Assembly: GCA_003991915.1 (NCBI GenBank)
Contig: RQTK01000086.1
Span: forward strand, 594,704 to 658,703
Source: Elysia chlorotica
Taxonomy: Eukaryota; Mollusca; Gastropoda; Plakobranchidae
Direction: 5' to 3'
Length of the DNA: 64,000 nucleotides
The notes below the pieces were generated by a model. That model searched no databases. It was not told the DNA's origin and saw only the letters and a program-made list of their open reading frames with translations. Position numbers and translations under genes: made by a program. Positions 14,214-28,295 of this stretch are shown here, piece after piece (the stretch's first letter is position 1; each line of letters starts with the position of its first letter).

Positions 14214-14345
14214 GATGGGTCAGTGTCAGTCGAATATGGCCAGCTGAGTCATAATTCCTGGTATCCCCTCACTTTTGTAGTATAGCTACACATAAAACTG
14301 TCAGACGTTAATCTCAGAACCCGACCGATATATAAAATAGTTGTT
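14214..14345 (+). mobile_element. SINE body fragment
   Basis: Second, headless copy of the same body in the same orientation, starting at GGATGGGTCAGTGTCAGTCG. It is more diverged than its upstream neighbour. Confidence 0.65.
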
Positions 14346-15599
14346 GACGCTAGGCGTTAAGAAATTATAAAACAAATCTTTAACTGCATAACATTGTGAC
14401 CTTACATCTTTACATTTGGCCATCTACACAGTGTCATTTTATTCCTCTCTGTTACGCTGTCCGCCGACACATACTACCTTTGAAGATTCACTCAATAAAA
14501 TATTTAATGCTCCATTATTCAAAGAAGAGGTACATATACCAGCATGAAGTTCGTTTTTTAGACTTTCTTGATGATCTAACCAACATACAAAAAATTGTCA
14601 TAAACCTAAGATGGGTTTATGGATATAGTTCGGTCAGCATCGTCCTATAGGACCTCCCCTGAAGGGGATCTTAAACTGGGACATAGTTTCTCTTTCTCTG
14701 ACCAAAAACCAGGCACTTATTCAGTTTTAAGTGACTCAATACAATAATTTTATTGTTTTGCTCACTTTAGCCATAAAAAGATATTTGTTGTTCGGTATGC
14801 ACTGTACTGGTAGATGGCTATGTTTCAATATGAAACTGATGCCTGAAATTGTCAATCATTATTTTAGTATTAGAGTTTAACACAAACCAACTCTTTCGTT
14901 CATTCCACGCCGACACTTTTTTGTATCAAAGGACTTCATTTACTATTTCCTCACTGTTTCAGTCAGCGTTGTTGAATTTAAATCGACTTCCAAGGGTAAT
15001 GTTAATGAACAAGAAAAAACAAACAAACGGAGACTTATTATGTGAAGATAAGTAATTTACTTGAATAGAACTCGGAAGCGTTTTGGCTTCGCAATGCATG
15101 CCAACTCTTTAATCCTGGAAAATAAAGTAAGCTGTGGTTTGCTCTGGGTAAAAAAAAACCCCAACTATAACATAGTATATATATATATATTATGTTTAAC
15201 CTATTACCAATAATACATACAAGGTGTTAAAATGGTTCAATAGATTACAACATAACTTCTCCTAAGTGTGTCCTAATTAAAAAATATTAGAAAATTGTTA
15301 CTGTTGCACTGAGTTACGTTTATCTCAAATGTTTACCGCTAGCGGTTAACCATAAAAACGCTTTTACTTAAACACACACAATTTCAAACGAGTGAAACTA
15401 AAAAGGTTTACATGCCCTGGGCTAAAAATATAAAACCGCTCCTTTTCATAACGTAATGAATTTTGCAGACACAGGTAATAGAGATGGGGTGGGATGGGGG
15501 AGGGGGTGGGGATGCGGTCGGTTTATTTAGAGAAGTCAAATGGGAAAGTAGAATGTCTTAATTAGTTTATGCACTGCGTGAAATTTTGTTCAAGGTTGA

Positions 15600-15853
15600 G
15601 GCTCAAGTGAGAGCTAGATGGATAGAGAGGTGTGGAGATTGATAGAGAAAGAGACATACGCAGAGACAGTTTGAGAAATAGATATAGATAGATAGAGAGA
15701 TACAGAGACTTTTGGTAGAGATGTGGAGAGAGTTAGAGAGAGAGGGAGAGAGAGAAAAAAAAACAGAGGGAGAGAGAACAAATAGAGATTGATTGATTAA
15801 TTAATGTTTATTGGTTCGTTGGGATTCTCACCCTAAACAAAAGAGAGCGAAAA

Positions 15854-15947
<94 letters not shown>

Positions 15948-15948
15948 A
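15600..15948. repeat. GA-rich compound microsatellite
   Basis: Degenerate GAGAGATAGA-type sequence, then a pure GA run of about 88 nt (15859-15946). The two are split by a short AT-rich insert at about 15785-15845. Confidence 0.9.
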
Positions 15949-16518
15949 TGAGAGAATGGGGGAGGTAGACAGACTAGACAGGCAAACAGAAAGAGAAACA
16001 TATATTAACAGGGAAGCAAACATAGACAGACAGAATGATAAACAAACATAATGATAGAAATATCTTTTTTTTATTAGTAGGAAGGACATGCTATGTACCA
16101 AAAATAAAGGTATGCATAGTTGACAAATTTAATTGGATAGTAACGAAGATGAGACTCTTGCCAAATTAATTACGGTATGGAAATTATATTTAATCTTAAA
16201 TAGTTGTCCTTGAGTTCTAAGTGTTTTGAAAGTCTCCAAATTCCTCACTGTACACTTACCATCCAGTCAACGCAATGTTTTCAACCTTGATACATGATGT
16301 ATTCCAGACCAAAAACGTCAGACTCGCCAGGGGTGCCGTCACAATTTCTATTCACAGACCTGAATGGTGTTTAAGAAAGCGTACAATAGCTTTCATACAG
16401 CCCCGTATTAAGATTGGGAACATGGAATTGTAAGCAGGGCTGTTGGAATGTCGAGGGGCAAAGACCTCTCCTCGCTTTTCATTATGATTCTCAAGGTGAA
16501 CAGAAAAAAATAAGGAGA

Positions 16519-16607
16519 GAACAGACTAGATCTAGAATATAATTATAGTGGAGGTACAAGGGAAAGAACAGACTAGATATGGAATATAATTATAGTGGAG
16601 GTACAAT
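16519..16607. repeat. Short tandem duplication
   Basis: GAACAGACTAGAT followed by GAATATAATTATAGTGGAGG occurs twice in direct order, about 47 bp apart, with minor changes. Confidence 0.75.
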
Positions 16608-17224
16608 ACGATTTTAAGTAGGAATCCTTATTTATATGAGAGATAAATAGGGAGGTTATTTTTTTCGAGGTGAAAAGGGGTGTAGGGGAGTGATAAAAGG
16701 TAAGGGGAAAATGAGGAGGGAGGGGGCGAAAAGTAAAAGTAACGTGCATTGCATGTGTCAGAGCGAAAGTTAATTGGTATACGGGTGTGCTGAGCAAAGA
16801 AAAGAGGGTATGGCTGGGGAGGAATCAGTGCTTTTCTTAAAGTTAACACGTCTCATTACAACTCCCTCCCCTTTCAAATTCATTTAAAAGAATGATAAAC
16901 TAAATTATGAACTAGGATAAAAACAATCTCGAGAAAATCAACAGAGCACCAAACAAAACAACGGAAGTAAGAAGAAATTTAAAGCTTAACAAGATTTTGT
17001 TTGAGATTAGAGAAAAAAAAATAGATGGAGAACAAAACCCAATTACAAGGGCTCAAGTGAGCTTTAACTATTTTTGGTAGCAAATTATTATACACCAATC
17101 AAACAGGGACCTTTTACTGCTGCAAGCGATTTTTATACACTTTACATCTTTTTGATATTCGACGTTTTTAAGTAATCTGAATCTACATGACTGTAATGCT
17201 GTTTAAAGGCCTTATTTTTGGGAC

Positions 17225-17447
17225 TGTAAGTACAACATGGCGTCATAAATAATGAACAATTAGAAGGCTTACGACCATTCGTAACTTAACGAGTGGTTGC
17301 ACTACGGCCCTTTGACTCATGGCCTATTGAATCCATGTAAGTACAACATGGGGTCGTAACAAATTATGAATAAAAAGGCATTACGACTAGTCGTAACCTA
17401 CCGAGATGTTGTACTTACGGCCCTTTAATTCATGGCCTATTGAATTC
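17225..17447. mobile_element. Foldback/MITE-like element
   Basis: GTAAGTACAACATGG occurs twice, and its approximate complement ATGTTGTACTTAC closes the right side. ACGGCCCTTT...CATGGCCTATTGAAT also occurs twice. The inverted and direct pattern resembles the hairpin elements at 55137 and 62184, which share the words GTAAGTACAAC, AAGGCTTACGAC and GTCGTAA. No coding capacity. Confidence 0.5.
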
Positions 17448-18159
17448 CCAACCTTCACACCCCCGCCCCCCAACCACTCAACAGACAGACAGACAGACAC
17501 ACAGACACACAAACACACCTTAAAAAACAACAAACTAAAGTATAGATTGAAAATTAAAGACTAATCAAGGAGCTTTCGCTACGTGAGCTTTAATACTGGT
17601 TATTTTTTATGCACTGAAATAAAATAAAAATAAGGAGGTAAGGAGGAATGCGAGACAGTTTGCCCCTTCTTACTTAACGATCTATGAGGCGTTTATCTAG
17701 GGAAGAACGTTGCTTTCTCTCTCCAAAAATCACTATAATTATATGCTAAACAGAGCGAAAATAAAATAACAATAAGTCTCCTTTGTATATTTGGGAAACA
17801 AGCGCCAGGCAGCCCTAGCGTCGTCTTTGAGTTTGCCTTAAAACGGGGAAAGAGTCAAAAATACGGTTTACACAAAGCTGAGTTTCTGGGAGGAGTCGTT
17901 TTTATTATATGGGGCTATTCCTGTTTAATCTCCGTGCACTTTCAAACGCCGGGATATTTCAGGCGAATAGCGTAGATCTAGATAAAGACACCCTTGGCGC
18001 CTACTTTGCATCTTCAATTCTACAATGGGATCCACTCCATAATGTACGCATCAGCTGAGTTTTCTAAAAAGAGTAAATACGGACCGCTGTAACTTTCCTC
18101 AGTGTCAACATTTAATTGTGATGAATATTTTAAGATTTGTTAATGGGTTGGCTCTTTGC

Positions 18160-18415
18160 TCCCGCAACGTTCAAAATCAGCAACTAGGTTATATTGTGGA
18201 CGGGTTCCAAGACTAACTTTTGGTAATTTTACGTGCTGCCTCGCAGAGACAGTGTGGGAAGTAGAACTTTTGAATCAGCCTCTACACTATAGAGACATCG
18301 ACCAAACCAGCAGGGGACAGAAGGAGAAAAATAAATTTGCTCAATCGTTGGTTCGGACCGGTGACATCCATAATAATACCACAGCGCTCTAACACCTAGC
18401 CATTCCTCCACTCGC
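18160..18415 (-). mobile_element. tRNA-derived SINE, degraded
   Basis: Contains the body words TATATTGTGGACGGGTTCCA, TTACGTGCTGCC and CATCGACCAAACCAG, then a head with a B-box-like TTGGTTCGGACC on its right. A CACACCC-rich tract follows at 18420-18515. Confidence 0.7.
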
Positions 18416-18844
18416 AGTCTAACACACACCCTCACACCCAAACACACATCCCAAACCCAAACACACACCCCAAACCCAAACACACACACCCCTACACAAA
18501 CACGCACCCTCACATTTACCTAAATGACTCAAATTTTTAGTTATACATGTACAGAAGGAATCTTTAACAATTCAACCGTCGCGGAGAAACTTGAGAAAGA
18601 AGACTATGGTCCACCAATCACAGAAGAGTTGTAATCACTTTGAATAACTGGCAGGATCTACAAAGAGCTTTGGATTTCAAAGGGAAATGAAGTGAACCTA
18701 GACCAGACTGAGTTCATCAATTACAGAAGTGTTGCAAGTTAAATAACTTGACTTGGAAATAACATCGACGATACAAAGGCGAATAGGAAAATCACCGTCA
18801 GTGTAGTAAATCTAATGTATTAATTAACCAGTCTACCGTTTTGG

Positions 18845-19056
18845 TTTATTTCTCCCCTCTGTATCTGTCTGTCTCTGTATGTATGCGTTTTCGTGTCTTC
18901 TTCGCTGCCTTTTCTTCACTTACTATTACTCTCAATGTGTTTATGTGGATTTTTCCCTGCTCGTATGAAAGCATGTCCGTCTTTCTGTCTGTCTTTCTTT
19001 CTATACCTCTCTCTCTGTCTCTCTCTGTTTGTCTAATCAATTTCTCTCCATTCTCT

Positions 19057-19088
<32 letters not shown>

Positions 19089-19100
19089 GCTTTCTCGCCT
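18845..19100. repeat. CT-rich tract
   Basis: Interrupted CT/CTGT repeat with a short poly-C run near 19060. Confidence 0.75.
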
Positions 19101-20038
19101 TTCATTCATACCTATAAAAATCTCTACAAAAACAGAACGTATAACTGCTGAAATCTTAAAACCAACCCTATACCATCCCCACCTCCCCAAAATAGATACA
19201 TGTACCACCTGTACAATAGACATCACCTGTAGTCTGTACCTCCACGCCAGTCTTCAATCCGTTTAGCACCACTCAACTAACAGGTACTCCATGCACTGAC
19301 GCCCGTGTCTTCACTCTACCTGTTATTGTTAATTACCAAGGAGAACACTTACCTCTCACTCCGCACAGCTTAACCTCACTTGCCTTTTTACCACCTGACT
19401 GCTAACTCCTTGTTGACCTCCCTTTTGTGACCTCTCAAAAACATGGCCTCTGACCTCGGAACCGAGGGCGGTACGCGCAAGATCATGGAGTTTGGTTTTT
19501 GGAGATTTTCGATCACTTAGTTGAACCATAAATATTACTGCCCAACAGTGAACCTGATGCAAATGATACAAATGGTCAGTAGTCACCTACTGTGGACTGT
19601 GGCCTCAGTTCTCATGACATCCTTGGTTTCAGAATGAAGCTCTCATTTCCTTTGAATGTTCTAGGTGTTCTAAAGGGCAGAATACCGGAGCATTTAACTT
19701 GTCAACCACGACTCTGAACTTTAAAAAAAAATCGAAACAGTCCCGAAGCTAATAAATGTACATTGTGTTCATCTTGACAACCGATTGCTTGTAACTATAG
19801 TCGTTTGTTTGGCCCACAAATGTACACTATTAGTTATTTATTCGTCATTGGATCTGAATGATATATGCTCGATCAATAATGGAATAAAATTAAATTTGGG
19901 GACTATGACGCTAACCGTTTAAAATAATAATACAAAGGCTTAAGACCTAGAAGAGTCTAATAATAGTATGTTATCCATACTTGTTATAACAGCTGTTGTA
20001 AGAACAAGCATTCACTTTGAAGTGCACAGGCACAACGG

Positions 20039-20203
20039 TGTGATGGAATGCCATGTGGTATTCCTGATCAGATACTCTCTATAAAAATGTTTATTGTGAT
20101 GAATTCCAGACATCCTCTCAGTGATGGAATGTCATGTGGTATTTGTGATAAAATATTCTCTATAGAATGTTTGTGTTGTGATGGGTTCCAGACATCCTCT
20201 CGA
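20039..20203. repeat. Tandem duplication, about 82-bp unit
   Basis: GTGATGGAATGYCATGTGGT ... TCCAGACATCCTCTC is repeated once in direct order, with about ten differences between copies. Confidence 0.8.
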
Positions 20204-20209
20204 GAAAAC

Positions 20210-22180
20210 GACATATGACTTTATTTTCCTAATAATTATTATTGACCTACTGATGGTCCATGGGCGTCTTTTTTGTGATCTGATGCCAAACGATATAGAA
20301 TAACCACATCAAGTTGCTTAATATATTTCTTTAATAACCATAACGATAACAGAGTTTGAGTGCGAAAGTAACTGGCTTCACTAATAAGGTCTTGAAGTGG
20401 TTTTCTAATTGCAAAATAATGTAACCAATGAATGCTTTATGGTGAGTTTTGTTGCATCGGCTAACCCCCTCCCCCATATGCATAAGCAAAACTTCATGTA
20501 AATAAAGAACAACAACGGCAACAGCACTAATTTAAAAAAAACCCAACTCTCTCAAAACATTGTTAATGTAACCAAAAGCGTCAACACCACGTATTCTGTA
20601 GATCCGAATAATCTTATCGCTGGCAGTCCTAGTTAACAATCAACTTTATCTGGAGTGAAACGGTTGTGTTGATCTTTCTCTCCCCCAACTGATTCTCCAG
20701 CGTTCTATTTGTGGACATATTAACCAGGGAAGTTCTGCCCACACACACTCACTGATTTACACCTGTGTGTGGCGAAACTAAACCTTGAACAAACATGCAG
20801 AACACTTGAGGGGCTAAACCAACCCTCAGTTGAAATCTTCCCGCCCATATCCGACATTGCTGGATACAAACATGGTGCTAGTTCTCCTGGAGTTATGGCA
20901 GGGGGAGATAAATAGTAGTATGACTGGTGTTTGGGCAAAAACAGTTGGGAGGAAGTCTTCAAGAACGTTAGTTGGTAGTTATCTCCCGTATGCGCTACCT
21001 GAATGGTGCATGGTACATGGTGCATGTTAGAGGGCGCAAGGTTCCATTCGATAATGAGTTTGCAACCAAATAGAGATTTATCTATCTTGGAAGGATAATC
21101 AGTCTAAATTAAGAGCTAGGAGTTACTTGTATTCCAAACCTGATGACCCCACTCACGCCAATCCACCAGCCTCTTTGAGGTTTCCGCATACAAAGTTGAA
21201 GAACGAAATGTGAAGCAACCAGAATGGATCAGGCAAGAGTCGGAATTTAAACTTTTTGAGTTACTTTTAGCATGCTGAGAAACACCAAATGAACTTGAAG
21301 GGCTTACAAAAATAATTACTTCTATAGTTTCTAGAACAAATGATGTTTTTTTTTTCATTCAAAAGATGAACAAGTCAATAGAGAGTATATTTTCAATGTT
21401 TAGAGCGTCTACCTCAAAACGCATAGTTGCGACTTGTGTCAGATTCACCCTGGTTGTCTCCCAAATACCTTTGTAATTGTGAAGATACGTTGGACCAGCT
21501 TTGAAAACACCTTCTATTTCCGCATCCTTTACCCAGATATCCTATTCGATATAAGGGCCTGGTGTATTATGATAATACACATAATGGGCTATGCCATGTT
21601 GATTTATATTTGTTCACATCGTGTAATTGGCAATACGATTTCGATTTATATTGTTTGAGGATGTTGGATGTTCAATAGACTGCGTTTGTCATAAGACTGA
21701 GTAAAATAGAAGATACAAATGATCAATCTTTAAATGATACACTTTTAAACAGCCGTAACATGGTTTTCTTCGTGTTTATTGGTAATAGTTGTATGACCCG
21801 TTTTATTTACACTAGTTTGAATGTGTCTATGTCTATGATATTTATAGTTTTTTTTTGTTTGTTTCTTATTGTTTTTTATAACACCCCCCCCGCGCCTCTT
21901 TTTCTACGACACTATCATCCGTTTTGATGGTTTGGCCCTAACAAATGTAAAGCTCCAAAGTACCATAGCTTAATATTTCCCACCTGTAACGAGAGAGTTA
22001 TAGATACAAAATCATTATGTATAATGCATAATGATCAATAGTTCAATTGGTTAATTATTAGCAAAGGAAGAGAGAAAACAGTGCCATTAAAACGTTCATA
22101 TAATTATAGATATGTCATTATTCATGAATTTATCATCGTAGATACTTTAAACATTGTCATTTGCACGGCAGAGAATAAAC
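20210..22180. other. No gene seen
   Basis: No supported exon or RNA. At 20720-21030 both strands are open, but neither product resembles a known family. Confidence 0.45.
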
Positions 22181-22182
22181 AT

Positions 22183-22505
22183 ATAAACTAAATAACGGCT
22201 GCTGTCATTTATTATGCAGAAAGTACAGTAGAGTGAAAAAATGCTATCAATTAGTTATTATAGATTAATATAAAATTTAAAAAAGAGATATTAAAGAAAT
22301 GAATGATTGCAAATCCTATACAAACTCCCAAATACCTTTGTTATTGTGAAGATAAACTAAATAACGGCTGCTGTCATTTATTATGCAGAAACTACAGTAG
22401 AGCGAAAAAAAATGATATCAAATAGTTATTATAGATTAAAATAGAATTTTAAAAAAAGAGATAGTAAACAAATGAATGGTTGCAAAGCCTATACAAATAA
22501 CATCC
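22183..22505. repeat. Tandem duplication, 169-bp unit
   Basis: AAACTAAATAACGGCTGCTG starts both copies, 169 bp apart. Homology runs through TTATTATGCAGAAA and CCTATACAAA. The linker word CTCCCAAATACCTTTG also occurs at 21459, so the flanks are themselves repeated. Confidence 0.8.
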
Positions 22506-22584
22506 AACAATACAAGGAAGGTTGGAATAGACCGGTAATATCATTTTATATGTGATACAAAATAAGAAATAATTGAAGTTGGAG

Positions 22585-22588
22585 AGAG

Positions 22589-22641
<53 letters not shown>

Positions 22642-22660
22642 AGAGGGAGAGAGAAAGAGA
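22585..22660. repeat. GA microsatellite
   Basis: GA run of about 50 nt with a degenerate purine tail. Confidence 0.9.
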
Positions 22661-22689
22661 GGAGGTAAAGTTATTCTCATATTGTTCTT

Positions 22690-25220
22690 CCACCTACCTT
22701 TTTTCTCCACATTGTAAAACAACATATCAATGAATGCTCACCATGTGTTTACCACCAACATGTCATCCAGATTATATAAATCTCTTTTCTTGCTTTTGCA
22801 TCTCTTTATGAATGACCTCACTCTGACTTAACAGATTAACATCAGTAAGTAATTATAATTTATGTTCCTTTGTCTATGAATAAACCCCACTTCTATCGTA
22901 ACGAAAACAAGTTTTATTGTTCTTCCTTCAAGGCTATGTAATGCATCGCGGCTTCCTTACCTTTACCAACGCAAGGGGGCGAAAATAACAGAACCTGTGT
23001 ATAATAACAGAACATAGGTATATATTTCGTTGATTCTAGAAGAATTATACATTTTTGTTCATACTTGAACTTTACATTTCTTAAGCTTGTTTTGCCGTTT
23101 TACGTTAAGGTCTGAAAAGAATATTAAAACTGCTTTAACAATTCCAGTGTTGTGTTTATTTTCGTTACCCTCAACACATATTAAGTCTCAGTGTCAAGTA
23201 TGTTTCGTTTTCTAGCAGTACAAAACATTTATTTTAATATTATGACTTTTATGCCTGTAAGACCTACAACTTTGATTAGTGTTTCAGTCCATTAATTCGA
23301 AACCCAACTCTAGGAAAGAAGCGATGTAGTCATTGTTAGACCGCGATCTAGACACGTTTTATTGCATATAAACTACGTGAAAAAAGACGTGAGACTGTTT
23401 AACACATTTCAGATTTTAAAAAAAAACTGTTTCTTCCTCGAGAATGAAACCTTTTTTTTTTAAAGGTGAATTGGGTACGGCTTTGTTGCTAAATTTAAAT
23501 CTTGGGGAATGTGATGTTACTTTCAGAGAAACAAATTTAGAAAAGGTCACGAATGGCTGAAAATATGAAAATAAAAATTCATGTTTAGAACACTAGAGAT
23601 TTATGAGCTGTGAACGAAATGGAAGCAGTCAAGCTGTTACAAGATGGTTGAAGAGGGAAATAAAGGTTAAAAAAATGAACTCAAGATTTCTAGGTACATG
23701 GATTTAGTGCATATTTATATTTTTATATTTCCACGATGTTGACATAATTATAACTTGATTTCTCCAAGAACTTTGGCAAGTACAGAATGACGCAGAGTTG
23801 CCAAAATACTTTTATTGGTGATTGGGTTTGTAGTAGCTCTGCGGATGCCAACATTACTGGTATGGTTGGGTGACGGTGATTATTCCCTTACATAACACTT
23901 TCGTTTTCGCATGTGGGCCTCGCTAACGTAAAGCCTCTACTATAACGTCCACTCCCCCCCCCCCACACACACACAACCTCCAAGCCTAGCTTGACCAAAC
24001 CTCCAAGCCTAGCTTGCACTTGACCACAGTCCGGAAGTTGTTGTCTGTGTCGTAAATGGCCATAAAGATGTGACACTTGGTCAGGACAATGCTTTTCTCC
24101 GTTTTGATTGATGGGGCAACATGGCGACTATGGTGTGATTACATCTTTACCACCCGACTGCTACGCTATGGTTATCATAATGTTATACAAAATTATAACG
24201 TAATTATTATTACCACTGAAATGTTAGGTATTGACAAAACAGTTGGAAAATGTAATATTAACAACCGAAATGCCGTGGAATGTAATTCGCGATACGGTTG
24301 GAAAACTTAACACAAAACAGTGAAGCGTTTGGCTATGTTATTGATTCAAAAATTTGAAAAAAATACATGTATAAAGATACTCTCGAAATGTTAGGCAATA
24401 GTATTAATGTTAATGGTGCAGCTTTAAAACTCCTAAATATTAGAGATAGGCCTCCCTGTATATGATCAGGTTCAATTATGACCCTATCATTCCAGAATAT
24501 TGATTTATGGTACTTATAATAACAAGGTAAAATAGTAAATTTTTGCTTGCCTATGATTGAGATGACCTCCGTGCCTAACTAAAGTGGGCTTAGGTCTACC
24601 TGTGAATAGCTTTGATCTAAAATATTATCCACGCAGGGGTACTATATAGCTAATTAAAATGTTGATATAGGTACATGTAATTTCACAGAGTTATCTGCTG
24701 GGGGATAGTTATATGCACACTGAATCGAATTGATATACCTAATAATGTAAAGATGATAGTCTCAATAACATTTTACACATTAAACGAAGCTCGAGGAGAC
24801 GACATCTCAATATCAATTAACAAATTCGAAGAAATACAAGGTTTTTCGTCGTAAACATGTGACGTGTTTTACGCCGTTAGGTTTCACACGTAGTCCACAC
24901 AGGGAGAAATGCTCCAACTAAGATCCAAATCCAGACCTCCTAGATCTAGCGTGTCAGCAAAATGGCAAGTGGTTTAGTACTTCCCGATCCCAACTGAACC
25001 AAAGTATATCAAGGGCATCACAGATGCATGTAGTGGCAATTATTAATTAAATCAAACAGCGCTCTTACACAGTGATTACGAATATTTCCATGACATAAAA
25101 AAATGCTTGATGGTTGAGACCAGTCTTCAAGTCTGAGGGTGTCAAGTGGAGACCAACGCCTGGTTACTGTGTAGTTAGATGGAATGGTGGTCCGCACACA
25201 AGACTATCTAGCGGACGAGT
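22690..25220. other. No gene seen
   Basis: AT-rich sequence. A small direct repeat CCTCCAAGCCTAGCTTG lies at about 23980-24015 next to a C/AC run. No coding region is supported. Confidence 0.45.
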
Positions 25221-25234
25221 CTCGAGGATGAAAT

Positions 25235-25393
25235 CTTACAATTTTACATGCTACGACACAGAGTAAGAGATGGGATACCAGAACGCCTGTCTGAGCCTAT
25301 AACGTTATACTGAAGTGACGAAATAGTTGTGGTTTAAACCAACGACCTACTGATTGGGAGACCAACACTAAACTACGTGCACCAGTTCGCCCC
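25235..25393 (-). mobile_element. SINE fragment
   Basis: Body words ACAATTTTACATGCTACGAC, GGGATACCAGAAC and TATACTGAAGTGACG, then a head-like right end reading as a tRNA pseudogene on the - strand. Confidence 0.6.
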
Positions 25394-25599
25394 CGCTACA
25401 TCAAGATGCATAATTAAATTACTAATTGGATAAAGTAGCGCTCTTAAGCCACTAATTACGAATACTTATTTCCATGACCAAACAACATGCTTGGGAGTTG
25501 AGACCAGTCTCCGAGTCTGGGGCTTGCAAGTGGAGACCATCACACGGCTGCTGTCGAGTTACTTAGTTTGGTAGTCCCTCAACATTTTCGGTCGCGTCG

Positions 25600-25745
25600 C
25601 GGATGGGTCTCAATGGTACCATAACGACAATTTCAAATGCTGCCACACAGAGGCAGGGCGGGGATACCAGGACTCCTGTCTCAGCCTGTCGGGCGGTCAC
25701 ACTATACTGACACTGACCCAACCACTGGCCTTTGCCCTTTTCGAC
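25600..25745 (-). mobile_element. SINE fragment
   Basis: Strong match to the body: AATGCTGCCACACAGAGGCA, GGCGGGGATACCAGGACTCC, ATACTGACACTGACCCAACC. The head is missing. Confidence 0.7.
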
Positions 25746-25802
25746 CGACAGGTAAGCAACCTTAAAAAAGGTTACCAATCTAACGACCCCCCTCCCACAA
25801 CA

Positions 25803-25832
25803 AAACAAAAAAAAAAAAAAAAAAAAAAAAAA
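25803..25832. repeat. Poly-A tract
   Basis: About 25-nt A run within CAAAACAAAAA. No source element is recognised. Confidence 0.8.
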
Positions 25833-26126
25833 CGGTGTGTCTGCTTCGTGTTTAAACAAAGCTGTGCATGTTTTATTTATTGGTTCTTCTTTTTCTTCAT
25901 GTTTGTTGGGATGACGCGACTTAGTGCTGCTTGCTGGTGCTAAACCTTTGAGCACCGGAGATGAACGCTTCACAGCCGCGGTGTCGGTGCTTTGCTGGGC
26001 TCTTTGCTAGGGATTTATGGAGATTTCCAAACAGTTGTCAGGTTCACGAGGAATGTTCCAAACTCTGAACTCAGTGCGCTGGCTAAACTAGAGGGGACAA
26101 CGAAAAATTTGTGAAATGATTAAAGA

Positions 26127-26128
26127 AG

Positions 26129-26192
<64 letters not shown>
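26127..26192. repeat. GA microsatellite
   Basis: Nearly pure GA run. Confidence 0.9.
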
Positions 26193-26193
<1 letters not shown>

Positions 26194-26199
26194 GCAACA

Positions 26200-28015
26200 C
26201 TTTGATTTTATTTTAGTATTTTTTAAACGTCATTGTGAACACTATAAAATAAGAATCTGTTAAAACTTAACGGTTGCGTTAACATTATTATTTGCTGGAA
26301 GACACATAAATTACCCGAGGAATCTAAATGAAGAGCTTTGTTTATTACACTATACAAAATTACGTGAACAGTATTCATGTACGAATTACAAACAATCATA
26401 ACTTTCAGGTACAATTCAGGGCTTTATTTACTTCAACTTTTTATAAAATTTTGTCCAATAACATTAATGCAATAAATTACATCTTTTCGACTTAATATTA
26501 ATATGCTTCTGCCTTGCTGTTTGGGACACAAATTATTTAATCGCCATTGAAAACTGATCTGAACGTTTTACGACATTGTACATGTGCATGTCTCTAGCTT
26601 ATGTTTTAACAAGACTTTTTTAAAATCTAAATCAGCGATAGAATGATCCTATTTCCAGCACCCACCTCGCCGGCTTAGAACCAGATCTGTGATGACAATG
26701 TGTTGACAACTTACACAAAATGGGGACAAATGATGGGGTTTGGAGCATTGTCGCCAATGGTTTGCCAATCATCAAGTTACAACAGAAACTGTCAAAAACA
26801 TGACCATGGCGGTATCCCTTCACGTTTCATCGTGTCTCTTAGAAGTCTTCGCATGGAAATAAATTATAACAAGTGTACACTGTATTTTTATCGAGCGGTT
26901 TACATTGATATAAAAATCCAAAGCGCTTGGGGTCTGATTATCAGGCTTTTTTTACAAAGAGAATTTTTTTTATTGAATTGATTAGTAAGCGTCGAATAAA
27001 GACAGTACATGTAATGTAACATTATAAATACGGAAATCAGGAAAAGTAATGAGATTTTAACATTAGAGCTATCAAAGCCAGCTAAATGCCTGTAAAAGTA
27101 ATAAATCTAACTCCTCAGATCAGTAATTGTTATTCAAGTTATATGATAATACGTGTACATTGTAAAACGTTTGTTTTTCTTCCTTTTCTATCCTAGCCAA
27201 TTCTTTTCGATACTGATGCTATTTTTTGTGCGTATCCTCCGCACACCTTTTAACTTAAAGACGGCTATTTGTATTGCAGGTTCTATAGATGAAAAAATGA
27301 TCAAAGAATTTAGCATGATAATTAATCAAATGCAGGCCAACTTTGAAATATTTATAAATACGTATACATATATTACTCTGGACTTTTATTCTGGTAAACT
27401 GGTAAGTACAACGACGCTACAAACTTATTCCCTAGACTAGTTCGTGTTAAATATTATATAAATAAACCTAGTCGAGAATCTAAGATAATATCATTGTTGC
27501 ACTAACTACCACAGTTCTACACCGTTGGTGTAATGTACGAGAATTTTAAGTAGGCTAATCCTCTTCCATTCCAGTCCTACAGTTCTCACATCAATCGATA
27601 TTTGAGGTAAAATGTAGCGCATTACAATTCATCCTCTATACTATACCATACTATTATTGTGCAGTGATGCATCTTGAAAAAAATACGCTGTTATGGTAAT
27701 AAGTAATTAATTTTTTCCGCTTGACTTGTTATGTCGTTATGCTATGTTTAGGATCCGATAGATGCTTATAGAATTAACGTTACATGATGGTATTGATGGT
27801 GCATACAACCATGATGACTTTGTAATATTAATTAATGTGCACATAAATTATAGCTTGCTTTGATACGCTATATGATCTTACAACTCGGAATTACTATTTG
27901 GGTTAGTTTACGCTGTACCTTCCTGGTTTTAAATGAGTAGGCGGGACTATTCTACTATGACCAAAATGTGACAATATCCTATTAAACAAAAGTTACTGTA
28001 ACTTTTCATATTTCT
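26200..28015. other. No gene seen
   Basis: AT-rich unique sequence, no supported exon, RNA gene or repeat. Confidence 0.45.
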
Positions 28016-28019
28016 TTCT

Positions 28020-28243
28020 TGTGTGTATGTGTGTGTGTGTGTTTCTTTTGGCCAGGTCTCCTCATTCTCTTCTCTATCTCTTTCTGTCTCTCTCTTTCCT
28101 CTCCATCTACGTGTATCTCTCTTTGTTATATATAGCACTATCACGCCTTCTCTGTTCTCCTGCTGTTTGTATGTCTGTGTGTGTCTCTGTGTTTTATTCT
28201 ATGCCTCTCTCCACCTCTCTCACTCAGTTTCTCTCAGTCTCCT

Positions 28244-28287
<44 letters not shown>

Positions 28288-28295
28288 TCCCTCTC
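28020..28295. repeat. TG and CT microsatellites
   Basis: A short TG run, degenerate CT/CTGT, then a pure CT block at about 28240-28285. Confidence 0.85.

Noticed and set aside
20720..21030. Overlapping open frames of 101 and 66 codons on opposite strands
   Set aside because: No similarity recognised to any family and no splice-site support.
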